A stretch of DNA of 11,736 nt. It comes from CAYOEZ01 sp964402955. Lineage in GTDB: Bacteria; Chloroflexota; DTOL01; DAOUCN01. The position numbers and the translations under genes were made by a program. Location: contig CAYOEZ010000157.1 of assembly GCA_964402955.1 (NCBI GenBank), positions 1-11,736 of the forward strand, read 5' to 3'. Position 1 is the stretch's first letter. Each line of letters begins with the position of its first letter. This document shows, piece by piece, positions 6,026 to 11,736 of this stretch. The notes beneath the pieces were generated by a model, which worked only from the letters and a program-made list of their open reading frames with translations, did no database searches and had not been told where the DNA came from.

Positions 6026-7342
6026 CTATGCCAGGTGCGCGCGCAACACGTCGTCCAGGTCGGGCTTGCCGATCTCTTGCAGCTCGTAGCGCACGCGCAC
6101 ACTGGGTTTGTCGATCCCGATCAAGCGGCGCAGGTCGATGGGCGTGGCGATAATGACGAGATCGCAATCGGCAGCGCGGATAGTGGCTTCCAGATCGGCG
6201 ATCTGTTTCGGCCCATAGCCCATGGCCGGCAAGACCGGCCCGGTGCCGGGATACTTGCGATACGTGTCGGCGATCGACGCCACCGCGTAGGGATGGGGAT
6301 CGATGATCTCGGCGGCGCCGAACTTACGCGCTGCCACCGCGCCCGCGCCATAGCTCATACCGCCATGCGTCACAGTTGGTCCGTCTTCGATCACCAGCAC
6401 ACGCTTGCCGCGTATCTGTTCTCTGCCCTCGACGTAGAGCGGCGACGCCGCCTCGATGATGACGGCGTCCGGGTTGACGGTCTCGATATTGCGGCGCACG
6501 GTGGCAACACCGTCAGCATTGGCCGTATCCGTCTTGTTGATGATGACGACGTCGGCGCGGCGCAGGTTCGTTTCGCCCGGATAGTAGGACAACTCGTGGC
6601 CGGGGCGGAGCGGGTCGGTAACAACGATCTGCAAGTCAGGACGGTAGAACGACATATCGTTATTGCCGCCGTCCCAGAGCACAATGTCGGCCTCTGCCTG
6701 GGCTTGCTTGAGGATGACGCCATAGTCGACGCCGGCATAGACGATGTTGCCGTTGTTCAGGTGTGGCTCGTACTCCTCGCGCTCCTCGATCGTACACTGG
6801 TAACGATCCAGGTCGTCGTAGGAGGCGAAGCGCTCGCAGATCTGTTTCGTCAGGTCGCCATAGGGCATGGGGTGGCGCACGATGACGACTTTTTTGCCCA
6901 TCTCGTTCAAGATGTGGGCGACCCGGCGCGTGGTCTGGCTCTTGCCGCTGCCCGTGCGCACGGCGGTGATGGCGACAACCGGAACGGTCGACTGCAACAT
7001 GGTGGCGTCTGGCCCAAGCAGGCGAAAATCGGCGCCGGCGGCCAGCACGGCGCTGGCCTTGTGCATGACGTACTCGTGCGAGACGTCGCTGTAGGCGAAA
7101 ACGACCTGGTTCACCTTGTGCGACACGATGAGTTCGGTCAGCTTCTCTTCTGGCTCGATGGCGATGCCGTGGGGATAGAGAGCGCCGGCCAGTTCTGGCG
7201 GGTAGCGGCGGCCGGCAATGTCGGGTATCTGCGTGGCGGTGAAAGCGACAACGGCGTAGGCTGGATTGTCGCGGAAGCACATGTTGAAATTGTGGAAATC
7301 GCGCCCGGCGGCGCCCATGATCAGAACGCGTTCTTTCGTCAT
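6026..7342 (-). CDS. COG2403-type GTPase, cyclic 2,3-diphosphoglycerate synthetase-like
   Basis: A 438-aa cytoplasmic protein. The N-terminal part (1-115) starts with VLIMGAAGRDFHNFN (6-20), a Rossmann-like opening typical of this family. A P-loop NTPase domain follows: GSGKS (131-135), VLWDGGNND (231-239) and NKTD (279-282), the guanine-specificity motif. The family includes the methanogen enzyme that cyclises 2,3-diphosphoglycerate with ATP, a thermoprotectant pathway. Most bacterial members are uncharacterised, so the cyclase activity is only a homology-based suggestion, and NKTD would favour GTP. The ATG at 7342 was chosen over an upstream frame extension because AAGGGGG lies just ahead and the conserved N-terminus starts here. 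It lies 17 bp after the UroD-family gene, so the two are probably co-transcribed and may act together. No diphosphoglycerate-making partner gene is in view. The stop codon is TAG. Confidence 0.8.
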   Translation of the reverse strand: MTKERVLIMGAAGRDFHNFNMCFRDNPAYAVVAFTATQIPDIAGRRYPPELAGALYPHGIAIEPEEKLTELIVSHKVNQVVFAYSDVSHEYVMHKASAVLAAGADFRLLGPDATMLQSTVPVVAITAVRTGSGKSQTTRRVAHILNEMGKKVVIVRHPMPYGDLTKQICERFASYDDLDRYQCTIEEREEYEPHLNNGNIVYAGVDYGVILKQAQAEADIVLWDGGNNDMSFYRPDLQIVVTDPLRPGHELSYYPGETNLRRADVVIINKTDTANADGVATVRRNIETVNPDAVIIEAASPLYVEGREQIRGKRVLVIEDGPTVTHGGMSYGAGAVAARKFGAAEIIDPHPYAVASIADTYRKYPGTGPVLPAMGYGPKQIADLEATIRAADCDLVIIATPIDLRRLIGIDKPSVRVRYELQEIGKPDLDDVLRAHLA

Positions 7343-7359
7343 CGAAGGCCCCCTTGTTT

Positions 7360-8433
7360 CTAGAACTGCCCGTATGTTTTGACCAGATCGAGCAGGCGGC
7401 AATACTGCTGGAACGAGACGTTGTTGGGAATGGAGTGATCGGAGTGGTAGATGTAACCGCCGCCAGCCTTGGCCGCCGGAATCTTGGTGCGAATTTCGAT
7501 CTCGAGAGCGGTGGGGTCAGAGTCGGTGATCGTACGCACATCGATGCCGCCCATGAAGGCCAGGTCCTTACCGAATTCCTTCTTAATCTCGACTAGGTCC
7601 ATGCCTGCTTTGGTTTCGAGTGGCTGCAAGACGTCGAGCCCGACGTCAAGCAGATCGGGAACGAGTGGTTTGACATAACCACAAGAATGCAGGAGAACGG
7701 GCATATTGTGGCTGTGGAAGAACTCGAATACGCGGCGGTCGGCTGGCTTGATCAGCTCACGGTATATGCGCGGCGAGAAGAACGGGGCGCCGCGGTAGCC
7801 CATGTCGTTGTACAGGAAGGCGCCATCGAAGATGTATCCTTCTTTCATAACGATCTTGGCCATTTCGATCACAAGGTCGGCGCTGGTCTCGATCATGTCC
7901 TGAATCCAGTCGGGATCGGTGATCAGCAGGGGCAGCAACTCGTCGGCGCGGATGTAGGCCTGGCAGAGGTCATAGCCGACAACAGCATTGAACGTAAGAA
8001 AGAGGTTGTCGGACTTCGCTTGCTCGTAGTTTTGCTTCAGCGTCACCCAGTCCACGCGCGTGTAGCCTGGTTGCAGCCGCTTCTTGGCTTGCGCCCAGTC
8101 CTCGCGCGTTTTGATGGCGTAGTCAATGAGTTCTGGCGTGGTCGAGTAGTCCCAGTGGTTCTTGCGTGTGCTGCCATATGGCGTCGTCTTGACCACGTAC
8201 TCGGGGGTGCGCTCGACGATACGGACAGGGAACTGCGGCGTGATGTCGACGCCGAAGCCGGCCATCTCGTAGTGGAAATACTCGGTAACGGGGATATCTC
8301 CCGGCAGACCTTCGTTACGCCAGCGGCTGGCTGTGGCTGCCCACACGCTATCGCAGATCGGGATGCGATCGGTTTCTTTGTGCGCAATGGCCATGCCTAT
8401 GCGCTCACGCGGCGTCAGGGTTGAGGTTGGCAT
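7360..8433 (-). CDS. Uroporphyrinogen decarboxylase (URO-D)/MtaA-family protein
   Basis: A 357-aa cytoplasmic protein with the TIM-barrel of the URO-D superfamily. Typical segments are TPRERIGMAIAHKETDRIPI (7-26), FDGAFLYNDMGYRGAPFFSP (202-221), PVLLHSCGYVKPLVPDL (245-261) and LAFMGGIDVRTI (291-302). HSC (249-251) matches the His-x-Cys zinc pair of MtaA-type corrinoid methyltransferases. The third ligand, a Cys roughly 77 residues later in MtaA, is absent: the region reads YIYHSDHSIPNN (327-338), so His330 or His333 could replace it. True HemE is unlikely because the sequence is of the methyltransferase-like subgroup and no haem genes are near. The substrate is unknown, and no corrinoid protein gene is adjacent. 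The ATG at 8433 has AGGAG 7 nt upstream; the open frame upstream of it is untypical and was rejected. The gene leads a two-gene unit with the downstream GTPase. Confidence 0.82.
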   Translation of the reverse strand: MPTSTLTPRERIGMAIAHKETDRIPICDSVWAATASRWRNEGLPGDIPVTEYFHYEMAGFGVDITPQFPVRIVERTPEYVVKTTPYGSTRKNHWDYSTTPELIDYAIKTREDWAQAKKRLQPGYTRVDWVTLKQNYEQAKSDNLFLTFNAVVGYDLCQAYIRADELLPLLITDPDWIQDMIETSADLVIEMAKIVMKEGYIFDGAFLYNDMGYRGAPFFSPRIYRELIKPADRRVFEFFHSHNMPVLLHSCGYVKPLVPDLLDVGLDVLQPLETKAGMDLVEIKKEFGKDLAFMGGIDVRTITDSDPTALEIEIRTKIPAAKAGGGYIYHSDHSIPNNVSFQQYCRLLDLVKTYGQF

Positions 8434-8453
8434 GTGGCATCTCCTGGTGATGG

Positions 8454-8482
8454 GTAATAGGTGATGGCAGAGTGTGCAGCAA
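8454..8482 (-). promoter_or_regulatory. Weak candidate promoter for the UroD-family/GTPase pair
   Basis: On the minus strand TTGCTG (8477-8482) and TATTAC (8454-8459) are exactly 17 bp apart, directly after the terminator-like hairpin and 20 bp before the UroD-family ATG. The box matches are only 3/6 and 4/6, so this rests mainly on position. Confidence 0.3.
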
Positions 8483-8511
8483 CGGCACGGAGTGTCGTCA
8501 CCCCGTGCCGT
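8482..8511 (-). terminator. Terminator-like hairpin after the tatAC gene
   Basis: ACGGCACGG (8482-8490) and CCGTGCCGT (8503-8511) form a perfect 9-bp stem. It is extended inward across one mismatch by GTG/CAC with a 4-nt loop. It begins 17 bp after the tatAC stop and precedes the UroD-family gene. No U-tract follows, so it may be a partial terminator or an RNA stability stem. Confidence 0.55.
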
Positions 8512-8527
8512 CATTGTTCTGAGCAGG

Positions 8528-9619
8528 CTATGCGAATCGGGCAAGGAGAACGCCCAGCAGGTAGAGCAGGAAGATCGGTACGGCCACAAGCAACTGGTTG
8601 AACGGGTCGGGCGTTGGTGTGATCAGGGCGCCCACCACGAAGGCGACCAAGACGGCATACTTCCAGAAACTCTTTAGTTTTTGATAGCTGACAATCTTGA
8701 GTTTGGCCAGGAAGAAGACCACCAGCGGCGTCTCGAAGACGATGCCGATCCAGAACATCAGGTTCGTGATGAAGGAGATGATGGAGCCAATCGATGGCAT
8801 TGCCACAGCGATGCCCCCGCCGAAGGTGAGCAAGTACTTGAGTGCAAACGGCAGGAGGAAGAAGTAGCAGAAGAGCACGCCGCTGGCAAAGAACACCGAG
8901 GCGAACGGCACGATCAGATAGACCCAGCGCTTCTCTTTCTCGTAGATGAGCGCGGGCCAGATGAAGGCAATCACTTCATAGATGATGACCGGCAGTCCCA
9001 GCGTCACGCCGCCAAGCAAGGAGACCTTGAAGGTGGTGATGAACATCTCAGTCGGCTGCAAGAAGACCGGCCGCACGCGTTGACCTTGCGTTGGCTGGTC
9101 GAGCGAAAGGATCGTTCCCCTGGGCAGGGTGATCTGAGTCGTAATCGGCGTTGTGCCCGTACCGATGGCAGCAGGCAGGTTGAACGTGGTCGTAATGACC
9201 TGATCCTGGTGCAGGGTGAACGTCGTGGTCGTGACTTTGGGCTCGTCCGGGGCGAGCGGCATGGTCAGCCCCGAGATAGGCTTGAGCAACAAAACGTAAA
9301 TCTGATTATAAAAGACAAGGCAGATGGTTGTGCCGACGGCAAGAGCGAGCACGACGTGAATGATACGGCTGCGCATCTCTTCGAGATGCTCGACGACAGC
9401 ATTGAGCACCTCGACCAGTTGGTAGATCACACTGCGGCTAGCTTTCCACCCCAGGCGCGCCTCTTCGAGGCTAAGCTGTGGCTCATTGCGCTGCGAACGT
9501 TGTAGATTCGTGATTAGTAGCCAAATGGATTCCACGCTTGCTGGCAACAGCTTGGGCCCAAGAATGATCAGAGCCAGGCCAACCAGCGCAAACAACATCA
9601 GAGGGCTCAGACCAAACAT
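8528..9619 (-). CDS. tatC: Sec-independent translocase: TatA/B-like N-terminus fused to TatC
   Basis: A 363-aa inner-membrane protein, about 110 residues longer than usual TatC. Residues 1-26 (MFGLSPLMLFALVGLALI, then ILGPKLLP) match the single membrane helix and hinge of TatA/TatB, followed by an amphipathic helix and linker to about residue 70. TatC starts at VEHLEEMRSRI (75-85), matching its conserved cytosolic N-terminus. The core has six membrane helices and the hallmark IWPALIYEKEKRW (220-232), and ends with ALITPTPDPFNQLLVAVPIFLLY (331-353). The first external loop (about 114-192) is enlarged and threonine-rich. TatC recognises twin-arginine signal peptides and recruits TatA to export folded proteins. 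The ATG at 9619 has GGAGG 6 nt upstream; an ATG at 9646 lacks this. A 19-codon ORF overlaps the start. A separate TatA may be encoded elsewhere. The stop is TAG. Confidence 0.88.
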   Translation of the reverse strand: MFGLSPLMLFALVGLALIILGPKLLPASVESIWLLITNLQRSQRNEPQLSLEEARLGWKASRSVIYQLVEVLNAVVEHLEEMRSRIIHVVLALAVGTTICLVFYNQIYVLLLKPISGLTMPLAPDEPKVTTTTFTLHQDQVITTTFNLPAAIGTGTTPITTQITLPRGTILSLDQPTQGQRVRPVFLQPTEMFITTFKVSLLGGVTLGLPVIIYEVIAFIWPALIYEKEKRWVYLIVPFASVFFASGVLFCYFFLLPFALKYLLTFGGGIAVAMPSIGSIISFITNLMFWIGIVFETPLVVFFLAKLKIVSYQKLKSFWKYAVLVAFVVGALITPTPDPFNQLLVAVPIFLLYLLGVLLARFA

Positions 9620-9666
9620 GGTCGACCTCCGCAGAGCTTGAGCCACATTGTTGTCGTGTCACTCAT
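9607..9666 (-). CDS. Possible 19-codon upstream ORF overlapping the tatAC start
   Basis: An ATG at 9666 follows GGGAGAAGAT and opens a 19-codon frame (MSDTTTMWLKLCGGRPCLV). It ends with TGA at 9607, 13 bp inside the tatAC coding region in another frame. The overlap and the Shine-Dalgarno would allow translational coupling. No conserved domain can be named, and a chance ORF is quite possible. Confidence 0.2.
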   Translation of the reverse strand: MSDTTTMWLKLCGGRPCLV

Positions 9667-9778
9667 ATCTTCTCCCATAAGGTTTCGCTTTCTGTGATGC
9701 ACCCGTCCTGATGGCGTCTCGTGTCGTAGTAGCGTCTGGAGCGCCCTCCGACGCCGGTCTGCCCGCGTAGATGCAGGC

Positions 9779-10018
9779 CTACCCCACGTGCTCGTCGAGA
9801 TACTCCATGACGTCTTGGACACTATGAAGCTTGCGGGCATCATCGTTAGCTATCTCGATGTTAAACTCTTCTTCGATGGCGCTGGTGAGCTCTGCCAACT
9901 CCAATGAGTCGGCGTTGAGATCGTCGGTGAACGAGGCCGAGGGCACGATCTCGTCCTCATCAACGCCGAGTTGTTCGGTGATCAGTTGCTTGAGGCGAGC
10001 GTAGACAGTCGCCGCCAT
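9779..10018 (-). CDS. acpP: Acyl carrier protein
   Basis: A 79-aa acidic, four-helix carrier. The phosphopantetheine attachment motif is NADSLELAEL (35-44), with Ser38 as the modified serine. Helix II carries the acidic ELAELTSAIEEEF surface that docks fatty acid synthase enzymes. Length and the N-terminal VYARLKQLITEQLGVDEDEIVPSASF region fit bacterial AcpP. It carries growing acyl chains as thioesters in type II fatty acid synthesis, after activation by holo-ACP synthase. The ATG at 10018 was chosen because GGAGG lies 8 nt upstream; a frame extension of five codons upstream would put that ribosome-binding site inside the gene. The neighbouring fabG at the window edge supports a fatty acid role, though asp23, nusB and a MITE lie between. 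The next gene downstream is tatAC, 159 bp away. Confidence 0.95.
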   Translation of the reverse strand: MAATVYARLKQLITEQLGVDEDEIVPSASFTDDLNADSLELAELTSAIEEEFNIEIANDDARKLHSVQDVMEYLDEHVG

Positions 10019-10187
10019 TGTTCGTTCCTCCACGTATCAGACCTGGCGTCGAAGTGTCAGGAAGGCAGGCGATCGTGACACTGTTGAGCCGTTGCAGCAC
10101 CGGGTGCCGTCATTCGTTGAGCCATCGCTTCCGGGTGAACTTTGGGGACGTTGTGCTTCAATGGCGTAACGCAAGTAGGCCCGGAGT

Positions 10188-10374
10188 CTGCCATGTGCCC
10201 ACTGCAAAAAGGTTGTGTTCGCCCAACCGTCATTGCGAGGAGCGCCCTTTCCCGCAAGAGCGCGGGACAGGTGCGACGAAGCAATCTCCGTTGTGGCGCG
10301 AAACGGGGGAGATTGCGTCGCTCCGCTCGCAATGACGGGCCCGACCATACCTTTTTGCAGTGGGCCCTGCCATG
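10188..10374. repeat. 8-bp target-site duplication flanking the MITE
   Basis: CTGCCATG occurs at 10188-10195 and again at 10367-10374, immediately outside the terminal inverted repeats. This is the footprint of a transposition event rather than of simple hairpin growth. Several IS families (for example IS66, IS256, ISL3, IS1595) make 8-bp duplications, so the length alone does not name the transposase. Confidence 0.75.
10196..10366. mobile_element. Non-autonomous MITE-like element, 171 bp, between nusB and acpP
   Basis: The terminal inverted repeats are 17 bp and perfect: GCCCACTGCAAAAAGGT (10197-10213) and its reverse complement (10349-10365). Direct 8-bp CTGCCATG repeats flank the element. 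Inside is a second palindrome: CCGTCATTGCGAG (10227-10239) pairs with CTCGCAATGACGG (10326-10338), and GCAATCTCC (10281-10289) with GGAGATTGC (10308-10316). The GTCATTGCGAG/GCAATCTCC wording is a very widespread intergenic repeat in many bacterial phyla. The element has no coding capacity. It sits three bases beyond the nusB stop codon, and its strong foldback may end or reduce nusB transcription. The remaining spacer down to acpP (10019-10187) shows no clear promoter, only a 6-bp GTGTCA/TGACAC inverted repeat. Confidence 0.8.
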
Positions 10375-10377
10375 CTG

Positions 10378-10812
10378 TCACAGAGGCAAACGTTGGGCAA
10401 CTGTTCCCAGTACACCGTTAACAAACCGTGGCGAGCTTTCGCCGCCGTACGTTTTTGCCATCTCCACGGCCTCGTTGATGACCACCTTCAGTGGCGCCTG
10501 GCCAGAGGATAGCTCAAAGACAGCCAGGCGCAGAATATTGATGTCGGCCTTGGCCATCTGTTGCAGCGGCCACTGCGGGGCGGCCGCGCCGATGAGTTGG
10601 TCCAGCTCGTCCTGGCGCGCAATAGCGCCCAACACAAGGTCGCGCGCAAACTGCTGCGCGTCCTCAGGCAGAGGAATTTCCTCGAGACGAACCAGCAGGA
10701 CCGCCTCGGGATTATGGTGAACGAGGTCAACCTCGAACAGTGTTTGAAAGGCAACAACCCGTGCTTGCCGGCGAACTTTCAACGCTACCTCGGGTAGCAA
10801 CGAATGTGTCAT
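10378..10812 (-). CDS. nusB: Transcription antitermination protein NusB
   Basis: A 144-aa all-helical RNA-binding protein, near the usual family length. The N-terminal VRRQARVVAFQTLFEVD (13-29) and the C-terminal VVINEAVEMAKTYGGESSPRFVNGVLG (109-135 region) are hallmark NusB blocks. NusB binds boxA RNA with S10 (NusE) and promotes rRNA transcription antitermination. The start is uncertain. The ATG at 10812 has no visible Shine-Dalgarno. A TTG at 10782 is preceded by GAGG at 5 nt and would give MKVRRQAR, the more typical NusB N-terminus (134 aa). The longer form is listed here. The gene lies 51 bp after the Asp23-family gene, likely in one transcript with it. A MITE inserted 3 bp beyond the stop codon separates it from acpP. 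Confidence 0.93.
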   Translation of the reverse strand: MTHSLLPEVALKVRRQARVVAFQTLFEVDLVHHNPEAVLLVRLEEIPLPEDAQQFARDLVLGAIARQDELDQLIGAAAPQWPLQQMAKADINILRLAVFELSSGQAPLKVVINEAVEMAKTYGGESSPRFVNGVLGTVAQRLPL

Positions 10813-10863
10813 GGATAACCCGATCTATGTGCACTATCTGGTTACCGGTGCTTTATTCGCTGG

Positions 10864-11244
10864 CTATTCAACATCCTCAATATACACGTCGACTGCATGC
10901 ACAGGCATGCCGACCATTGTTTCGAGCGCCTCGGCTACGGAGTTTTGGACCTCGCGACCGACGTGGTACATGCTGGCGTCGGGCTTGCAGACGATGTGCA
11001 ATTCGACCCACACTTCGTTGCCAACAACCGTCACTTTCACCCCATGTGGAGCGCGCGTCCTGCCGATCAGCTTGCCGACTTCTCCGGCCAGGCCGCCTTC
11101 CAGACGCACAACACCCGCAACGGCCTGGGCAGTCAGCGCGGCAATGGTCGCCAACACATCGGGAGCGATGCGAACAGCGCCGATCTTTTCCTCATCCGCG
11201 ACAGCTTCTCGCTCGGCGGCGGGCCGGGCATTCTGGGACGTCAA
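10864..11244 (-). CDS. Asp23/Gls24 family envelope stress protein
   Basis: A 126-aa soluble protein. After a charged N-terminal stretch of about 20 residues it shows the family core: IGAVRIAPDVLATIAALTAQAVAGV (21-45), a central VKVTVVGNEVWVELHIV beta segment, and VGREVQNSVAEALETMVGMPV followed by VDVYIEDV near the C-terminus. The family (DUF322, YloU/AmaP-associated) includes staphylococcal Asp23, which is membrane-tethered and linked to cell-envelope stress. Exact function in this lineage is unknown. The start is unusual: TTG at 11244 with AGGAGG 5 nt upstream, and no ATG is available in a matching position. Many bacteria keep this family next to nusB, as here. It is probably co-transcribed with nusB downstream and perhaps with fabG upstream (102-bp gap). 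Confidence 0.9.
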   Translation of the reverse strand: MTSQNARPAAEREAVADEEKIGAVRIAPDVLATIAALTAQAVAGVVRLEGGLAGEVGKLIGRTRAPHGVKVTVVGNEVWVELHIVCKPDASMYHVGREVQNSVAEALETMVGMPVHAVDVYIEDVE

Positions 11245-11346
11245 TGTTTCCTCCTCGCCTCAGCGGCGGCACGGGATGCTCGCACAGCCGGGAAGCGCAC
11301 AGTCAGTACTCGGATGCACGCTGCACGTGCGGCCAGGCTCGCTACG

Positions 11347-11736
11347 CTACATCATGGTCATGCCGCCGTCTACCGTAAGGACGTGGCCTGTGACATAGGC
11401 AGCTTCGTCGGAGGCCAGGTAGACGACAGCCGCGGCGATCTCTTCTGCCGTCCCCAGACGGCGCAGCGGAATAGCTTCGACCGCTTTTGCTTTCAGATCG
11501 TCGGGTAGAACGTTTGTCAGCGCAGTGGGCACAAAGCCAGGCGCAACGGCGTTGCACGTTATCGCGCGCGATGCAAGCTCACGCGCCACCGATTTGGTAA
11601 AGCCGACGATGCCGGCCTTCGATGCCGCCTAGTTGGCCTGCCCGGCATTGCCCGCCAGGCCGGAAACGGACGTGATGTTGAACATTCCGCCGCCCCATGG
11701 CTCCGGTAGGGGGCAGGTTGCTGCTTTGGTGCCAAA
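11347..11736 (-). pseudogene. fabG: 3-oxoacyl-[ACP] reductase FabG (SDR), 3' part with premature stop; cut by window end
   Basis: The C-terminal half is clear FabG: AASKAGIVGFTKSVARELAS, ITCNAVAPGFVPTALT, IPLRRLGTAEEIAAAVVYLASDEAAYVTG, then VDGG. FabG reduces 3-oxoacyl-ACP with NADPH in fatty acid elongation. In the catalytic YxxxK motif the tyrosine codon is TAG (11629-11631), so QANYAASK reads QAN-stop-AASK. Upstream to the window edge the frame still shows NITSVSGLAGNAGQAN and an isolated TKAA, but the segment between them matches the family poorly (WGGGMFN where WGRIIN is expected). This fits either recent decay or base-calling errors near a contig end. An intact fabG would be expected upstream of asp23. 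Other genes here end in TAG, so TAG is not a sense codon. Confidence 0.75.

Noticed and set aside
5939..7363. Long plus-strand open frame opposite the GTPase gene
   Set aside because: It is antisense to a clearly conserved gene, has no family resemblance, and is explained by codon bias in GC-rich DNA.
7687..8424. Plus-strand open frame opposite the UroD-family gene
   Set aside because: Antisense shadow; the minus strand carries the conserved TIM-barrel motifs.
8434..8589. Upstream extension of the UroD-family protein
   Set aside because: Cys-rich, unconserved stretch that runs through the terminator-like hairpin; AGGAG directly precedes the ATG at 8433.
11629..11631. TAG read as a sense codon in this organism
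   Set aside because: TAG also serves as the normal stop of fabG, tatAC and the GTPase gene.

Overview
The window looks like a piece of a moderately GC-rich bacterial chromosome, most likely from an uncultured member of the Chloroflexota. The points in favour are the combined architecture of PRC-barrel, MgtE_N, CBS and MgtE domains, the fabG-asp23-nusB-acpP neighbourhood, the cyclic-diphosphoglycerate-synthetase-like GTPase paired with a UroD-family protein, and the unusual TatA-like/TatC fusion. This assignment is an inference from gene content. Both window edges cut genes.

One gene is on the plus strand: the C-terminal jelly-roll part of a GH35-type beta-galactosidase (2-1009). Its end faces the minus-strand genes across a 19-bp terminator-like hairpin (1016-1059). 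All other genes lie on the minus strand. In transcription order from the right edge they are: a broken or mis-sequenced fabG; an Asp23/Gls24 protein with a TTG start; nusB; a 171-bp MITE with an 8-bp target duplication; acpP; a TatA-TatC fusion; a terminator-like hairpin; a UroD/MtaA-family protein and a COG2403-type GTPase 17 bp apart; and a magnesium/divalent-cation transport block.

The transport block (1070-5903) is the most notable part. A near-consensus sigma-70 promoter (TTGACA-N17-TACAAT) drives a roughly 290-nt leader. The leader holds a 52-codon Asp/Glu/Pro-rich ORF with a very strong Shine-Dalgarno. It also holds a 7-bp anti-Shine-Dalgarno segment complementary to the mgtE ribosome-binding site. 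Three genes follow: a full MgtE with two N-terminal PRC-like barrels; a paralog with the same barrels, MgtE_N and CBS domains but no membrane domain; and an NRAMP-family transporter whose metal-site motifs are changed from the Mn/Fe type. The MgtE pore signatures are changed too. The arrangement suggests a divergent cation uptake module in which a soluble MgtE-like sensor serves the NRAMP-like transporter, possibly with translational control by magnesium in the leader.

The right half is housekeeping: fatty acid synthesis (FabG, ACP), transcription antitermination (NusB), envelope/stress (Asp23) and folded-protein export (Tat). No tRNA, rRNA or CRISPR array was seen.
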